Shown here one piece after another: positions 60,595-64,000 of a stretch of DNA of 64,000 bases. The notes beneath the pieces were generated by a model. It was given only the letters and a program-made list of their open reading frames with translations. It was not told where the DNA came from and made no database searches. Origin of the DNA: Sulfurospirillum cavolei (GTDB taxonomy: Bacteria > Campylobacterota > Campylobacteria > Campylobacterales > Sulfurospirillaceae); assembly GCF_000813325.1 (NCBI RefSeq), contig NZ_BBQE01000002.1; one strand, given 5' to 3'. The position numbers and the translations under genes were made by a program. The stretch's first letter is position 1, and each line of letters begins with the position of its first letter.

Positions 60595-62394
60595 TTAAAG
60601 TACGACCAGCAGTTGACCGTTGACCACCGTATCGCCTTGTTTTACCTTGACCGCACTGACAACGCCCTCTTGCGGCGATGTAACCTCAATTTCCATTTTC
60701 ATCGCTTCGATGATAATAACGGCTTGCCCTTTTGCAACCGTGTCTCCCTCTTTAACCAACACTTTAAAAATCGAACCGGGAAGTCCCGCTTTGATAGCAG
60801 CACCGTTTACGCCGGCATCGTTACATGTTGACGAACCTTCACCGCCTTCTTGAATGTCGATATCGTAAATTTCGCCGTTTACCAAAAGCGTACCGCTACT
60901 AAGATCGGATTTAACTTGGTATTTTTGTCCGTTGACGGTTACGGTAAATTCGTTCGTAGCCGCAGGAACGACCTCTTCTTTTTTCGGAGATACTTTGCGG
61001 ACGTTGACTTTGGCTTCGCCTTTAAGATACGCGATGCCTTTTTCTTTACATGCCGCCGCGATTAACACGTTTTCATCGGTAATTTCAAGATTTTCTTTTG
61101 TCAATATTTCTCTGACGTGCGCTAAGGATTTTGTTTCGTCGCAGTCGGCTATTTCCAACGCTTTGCGTGTCGTCGGAGGCAATTTGAGCTGTTCGCTTGC
61201 CAAGGAAACGACTTCTTGATCGGGAGTCGCAGGCGTTTTTCCGAAGTAACCTAAAACCATTTTGCCGTAACCGTCGGCAATCTTTTTCCACGGTCCAAAC
61301 ATCACGTTGTTGAAAGCTTGTTGAAAATAAAATTGGGAAACCGGCGTAACACTCGTACCGTACCCGCCTTTTTCAACCACTTCGCGCATCGCTTTAATCA
61401 CTTCGGGAAATTTATGGAGAATGTTGTTGTCGCGAAGCATCTGCGTATTTGCAGTCAAAGCACCGCCCGGCATCGGAGAAAACGGAATCAGCGGAGAGAC
61501 TTGCGTCGCTTCGGGAGGCATAAAATAGTCTTTAAGACATGCTTGTAAGACCTCTTCGTATTTCAAGATTTTTTCGAGTTCCAAGCCGCCAAGATCGTAC
61601 TCTTTACCTTTCAGGGCATGCAACATCGTTAAAATATCGGGTTGACTCGTACCGCCGCTCACCGGAGATGCCGCAAGGTCGATGCCGTCGACACCCGCTT
61701 CCAAAGCGGCCAAATAACACGCAACGCTTACGCCTGCGGTTTCGTGGGTATGAAGCCTTAAATGCATTCCCTCGGGAACGAGTTTGCGCGCCATTTTGAT
61801 CGTTTCGTACACTTTTTGCGGGCTTGAAGTACCGCTCGCATCTTTAAAACAGATGCTATGGTAGGGGATTCCCGATTCTAAAATTTCACGTAGGGTTTTC
61901 TCGTAAAATGCTACGTCGTGTGCACCGACGCATCCGGGAGGCAAATCCATCATCGTCACGACGATTTCGTGTTTTAAACCGTGGTGAACGATACGTTCGC
62001 CGCTGTATTTAAGGTTTTCGACGTCGTTAAGCGCGTCAAAGTTACGAATCGTCGTCGTACCGTGTTTTTTAAACATTTTCGCATGTAAATCCAAAAGTTC
62101 GCTGCTACCGGTATCAAGCATAACGGTATTGACGCCGCGTGCCAAGGTTTGAAGATTGGCATCGGGTCCTACGATTTCACGGAATTTATCCATCATTTGG
62201 AAGGCATCTTCGTTCAAATAAAAATAGAGGCTTTGAAAACGTGCTCCTCCGCCAAACTCAAAATGGCTGATACCTGCTTCACGCGCCGCCGCAACTGCCG
62301 GAAAAAAATCTTCCATCAGTACGCGCCCGCCGAAAACCGATTGAAAACCATCTCTAAACGTCGTATCCATCACATCGATGTACTTTTTAGCCAT
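60595..62394 (-). CDS. pycB: Pyruvate carboxylase subunit B / oxaloacetate decarboxylase alpha subunit
   Basis: A 599-residue biotin-dependent carboxyltransferase. The N-terminal domain (residues 1-300) has the metal-site motifs DTTFRDGFQS, ICFKDASGTSSPQ and LRLHTHETAG. A PYC/OADA domain follows, and the C-terminal biotinyl domain (about 525-599) carries the biotin Lys in IIIEAMKMEIEV. C. jejuni PycB (Cj0933c), next to pckA and argH, works with PycA in pyruvate carboxylation; no pycA or oadB/G is in the window. It interconverts pyruvate and oxaloacetate in concert with PckA. A 250-base leader precedes it. Confidence 0.95.
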   Translation of the reverse strand: MAKKYIDVMDTTFRDGFQSVFGGRVLMEDFFPAVAAAREAGISHFEFGGGARFQSLYFYLNEDAFQMMDKFREIVGPDANLQTLARGVNTVMLDTGSSELLDLHAKMFKKHGTTTIRNFDALNDVENLKYSGERIVHHGLKHEIVVTMMDLPPGCVGAHDVAFYEKTLREILESGIPYHSICFKDASGTSSPQKVYETIKMARKLVPEGMHLRLHTHETAGVSVACYLAALEAGVDGIDLAASPVSGGTSQPDILTMLHALKGKEYDLGGLELEKILKYEEVLQACLKDYFMPPEATQVSPLIPFSPMPGGALTANTQMLRDNNILHKFPEVIKAMREVVEKGGYGTSVTPVSQFYFQQAFNNVMFGPWKKIADGYGKMVLGYFGKTPATPDQEVVSLASEQLKLPPTTRKALEIADCDETKSLAHVREILTKENLEITDENVLIAAACKEKGIAYLKGEAKVNVRKVSPKKEEVVPAATNEFTVTVNGQKYQVKSDLSSGTLLVNGEIYDIDIQEGGEGSSTCNDAGVNGAAIKAGLPGSIFKVLVKEGDTVAKGQAVIIIEAMKMEIEVTSPQEGVVSAVKVKQGDTVVNGQLLVVL

Positions 62395-62645
62395 TGACCT
62401 TACCCTTTTTTAGTGTGTTTCTTGTGTCTAAAACGAAGCGGCACCGCCGCAATCAACGATACGTTATCGTTTTGTGATCATCCTTGGCTAAGATTTCTGC
62501 CGGACTCTTTTCGAGGAAAAACCCTCTTCATACGTTTGGCATGCCTATTCACTGACGAATGTACAAACACCAAAACTGTGAAAATCATGATGCTCCTTAG
62601 CATCAGACTTTACCTCGTAACCTCGACCTTTTTGTTTAATTTTAA
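62395..62645 (-). promoter_or_regulatory. Long structured leader of pycB
   Basis: Between the predicted transcription start (near 62645) and the pycB ATG. On the minus strand, in order: a hairpin GATGCT-AAGG-AGCATC (62604-62589) abutting a 36-codon ORF; AACGAT/ATCGTT (62471-62466 with 62460-62455); GCGGC-GGT-GCCGC (62450-62438) followed by TTCGTTTT; and a long-range helix AAAACGA/TCGTTTT (62473-62467 with 62436-62430) that shares bases with the AACGAT/ATCGTT hairpin, so those two exclude each other. The GC hairpin plus T-rich run resembles a weak terminator. No known riboswitch class was recognised. Confidence 0.45.
62478..62588 (-). CDS. 36-residue leader ORF upstream of pycB
   Basis: Starts MIFTVLVFVHSSVN and ends GRNLSQG, with a hydrophobic first third and a basic remainder (RHAKRMKRVFPRK). 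AAGGAG lies 4 bases before the ATG, in the loop and 3' arm of a 6-bp hairpin. Its stop codon is 5 bases before the alternative helix of the leader, so a ribosome there would affect folding. It has no run of one amino acid as in classic attenuators. Translation is not proven. Confidence 0.35.
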   Translation of the reverse strand: MIFTVLVFVHSSVNRHAKRMKRVFPRKESGRNLSQG

Positions 62646-62651
62646 CTAAAA

Positions 62652-62657
62652 AATATA
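62652..62657 (-). promoter_or_regulatory. Candidate minus-10 of the pycB-pckA operon
   Basis: TATATT on the minus strand within GCGCTATATTTTTTAG, in an AT-rich block (62640-62700). Confidence 0.4.
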
Positions 62658-62735
62658 GCGCAAATTTTTGTATTTTATCATTTCTTTTATTAAATCAAAC
62701 TCAGAAGCGAAGAAGAAAAAAGGGGGAAAAGAAGG

Positions 62736-62766
62736 GGAAACGTCGCTTTTTTCAAGAGACGTTTCC
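62736..62766 (-). terminator. Terminator after the Fe-S oxidase gene
   Basis: GGAAACGTC and GACGTTTCC form a perfect 9-bp stem with a 13-base loop, followed on the minus strand by a T/C-rich run (CCTTCTTTTCCCCC). It lies 25 bases after the stop codon. Confidence 0.65.
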
Positions 62767-62790
62767 ATAGCGAAAGCGTGTTGCGCCCAA

Positions 62791-64000
62791 TTAGGCGATA
62801 CAACGTTCAATCAGGTAGAAAACCGATCGATAATCCAAGCCGCTGTGTTCGCTTAGACCGATTTCGCAAGGTTTGCCGGTCGAAAAAGCAAGCGTGGTAT
62901 CGCTCGGAATCGCGGCTTTTAAATGGCGTAATGCCGAGCGGTTCAGTTCGGGATAGGTAAATCCGCGATCGCCCGCAAAACCGCAACATGTCACTTCGCT
63001 CGGAATCGTTACTTTTTTACTGCACAAGCGCGCAATCTTTTCAAACTTCTCCGCCAATCCCATTTTACGTGTGCTACAAATCGTGTGAATGACGATAGGA
63101 TCGTCAATTTGGCGAATCGTAAGGCGGCTTAACAGAAAATCGTGGATAAATTCGATCGGATCGTACACTTTGAGTCCGGTCGTAAAATATTCCATCATCG
63201 TTTTCGTACACGAACTCATATCGCATAAAATCGGATACGTTCCGTTCAAACTCGCTTGCGTCAAAGCCGCTTCCAACTCGCTTGATTTTTGTTTGCCTTC
63301 GCTTTTATAGCCTTTACTTGAAAAAGGCATACCGCAGCATAATCCGTCGATAGCTTCGGGAAAGAGCACTTCGTAACCCGCTTTTTCAAGGATACCGATA
63401 ATAACCGCATCCAGCGATCGTTCACCGCTTTTTTCTTTCGGATTTGCCATCGTACGGTTGATGCACGAAGAGAAGTACACCACTTTATCTTTAGCGCCGC
63501 TTCGTTTTACGCTCGGTTTAAAAGAAGCCCCCGAAGGCAAGCTAACACTCCAAAGCGGAAGCGTATTGCCGCTTAGCGTACGCAACCCTTGGCTCATGCC
63601 GCGCATCACGCTATCGGGGATAATCGCGTTCACGCCTTTGACGACGTTCAAAGCGATACGTCCCGTTTGTAATACGCCCGAGTAATGATCGGCGATAAAA
63701 CCGGCGACGCCGTGCCCGAGCGTACCGATTTGATGCGCGCGAAGCTTCTTAGTCAAGGCTCCCGTATCGATGCCTACGGGACAGGAGAGCGAACAAAGCG
63801 AACAGGTGGCACAGGTTTCGATACCGTCGTATTGGTACTGTTTTTGAAACGCTTCCAACGCTTCGGTCTCATGATTGAGTGCCAACGTCTGCATACGTCG
63901 ATTGGCAACGATGCGCTGCCTTGGCGTCAACGTCAAGAAATTCGACGGGCAAACCGGCTCGCAAAAACCGCACTCGATGCATTTATCGATCAAAGGATCG
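62791..64000 (-). CDS. FAD/Fe-S oxidoreductase (D-lactate dehydrogenase-like), C-terminal part
   Basis: 403 codons, open at the window edge; the FAD-binding N-terminal half lies outside. Two [4Fe-4S] motifs are visible: KCIECGFCEPVCPSNF and TCATCSLCSLSCPVG. They are followed by two CCG-type cysteine-rich domains (LCCGMPFSSKGYKSEG; TCCGFAGDRGFTYPEL) and the conserved CDMSSCTKTMMEY. This is the layout of FAD-linked D-lactate dehydrogenase/glycolate oxidase-type proteins such as C. jejuni Cj1585c. The apparent TTG start at 63993 is internal (residues DPLIDKC continue upstream). It feeds electrons from a hydroxy acid into the quinone pool. Confidence 0.85.
   Translation of the reverse strand, partial: DPLIDKCIECGFCEPVCPSNFLTLTPRQRIVANRRMQTLALNHETEALEAFQKQYQYDGIETCATCSLCSLSCPVGIDTGALTKKLRAHQIGTLGHGVAGFIADHYSGVLQTGRIALNVVKGVNAIIPDSVMRGMSQGLRTLSGNTLPLWSVSLPSGASFKPSVKRSGAKDKVVYFSSCINRTMANPKEKSGERSLDAVIIGILEKAGYEVLFPEAIDGLCCGMPFSSKGYKSEGKQKSSELEAALTQASLNGTYPILCDMSSCTKTMMEYFTTGLKVYDPIEFIHDFLLSRLTIRQIDDPIVIHTICSTRKMGLAEKFEKIARLCSKKVTIPSEVTCCGFAGDRGFTYPELNRSALRHLKAAIPSDTTLAFSTGKPCEIGLSEHSGLDYRSVFYLIERCIA

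Noticed and set aside
62413..62649. 78-codon ORF on the plus strand opposite the pycB leader
   Set aside because: No Shine-Dalgarno, no recognisable protein features, and it lies over the structured leader of the opposite strand.

Overview
The window looks like chromosomal DNA of a free-living Campylobacterota (Epsilonproteobacteria) species, most likely Sulfurospirillum or a close relative. The main evidence is gene order shared with Campylobacter jejuni: trmB - flpA - pseudouridine synthase - mrdB - potassium uptake at the left, and serA - small membrane protein - rpsA - ispH - aroA - pheT - pheS - HIT protein, then argH - pckA - pycB, at the right. Further support comes from FlgS-type flagellar signalling, many chemoreceptors, a MutS7-HNH protein of the type known from Epsilonproteobacteria, a CowN protein that implies nitrogen fixation, and a D-lactate dehydrogenase-like Fe-S oxidase. 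TAG is used as a normal stop codon (for example in rodA). No insertion sequence, prophage or CRISPR array was seen.

Layout. 1-8.6 kb: tRNA methyltransferase end, FlpA-like lipoprotein, pseudouridine synthase, RodA, one CAU tRNA, a small exported protein, TrkA-TrkH potassium uptake and an LrgAB pair. 8.6-14.5 kb: a class V aminotransferase divergent from FlgS, then DnaE. 14.6-25.2 kb: a sensory and envelope region with a FlxA-like protein, a Cache chemoreceptor with its PAS partner, a five-gene operon (periplasmic adaptor, outer-membrane channel, old yellow enzyme, exported esterase, GGDEF-EAL protein), and an AT-richer chemoreceptor with a small HTH gene. 25.3-34.3 kb: CowN, HemJ, an autotransporter, a lipoprotein hydrolase, a diguanylate cyclase, a flavoprotein and a CvfB-like S1 protein. 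34.4-40.3 kb: MutS7-HNH, a second copy of the chemoreceptor, a DJ-1 protein and EF-P. 40.5-46.4 kb: two small genes and a four-gene RND efflux operon. 46.5-57 kb: a membrane protein and the serA...pheS block. 57-64 kb: HIT, argH, pckA, pycB and the C-terminal half of an Fe-S oxidase.

Four coding sequences are interrupted. MutS7 has an in-frame amber codon. The LrgA gene is shifted at a T7 tract and the FlxA-like gene by one base. The RND pump is split exactly between its two homologous halves. These may be real inactivations, contingency loci, a genuine gene split or residual sequencing errors; the first two keep intact reading frames on both sides and look recent.

The strongest non-coding signal is the palindrome TTACATGTAA. 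At least 12 perfect copies and many near-matches occur inside genes and, as inverted pairs, at gene ends. Other regulatory candidates are a leader with a 36-codon ORF and alternative helices before pycB, a terminator immediately before argH, a sigma-54-like promoter before cowN, and an inverted repeat that covers the Shine-Dalgarno sequence of the autotransporter gene.
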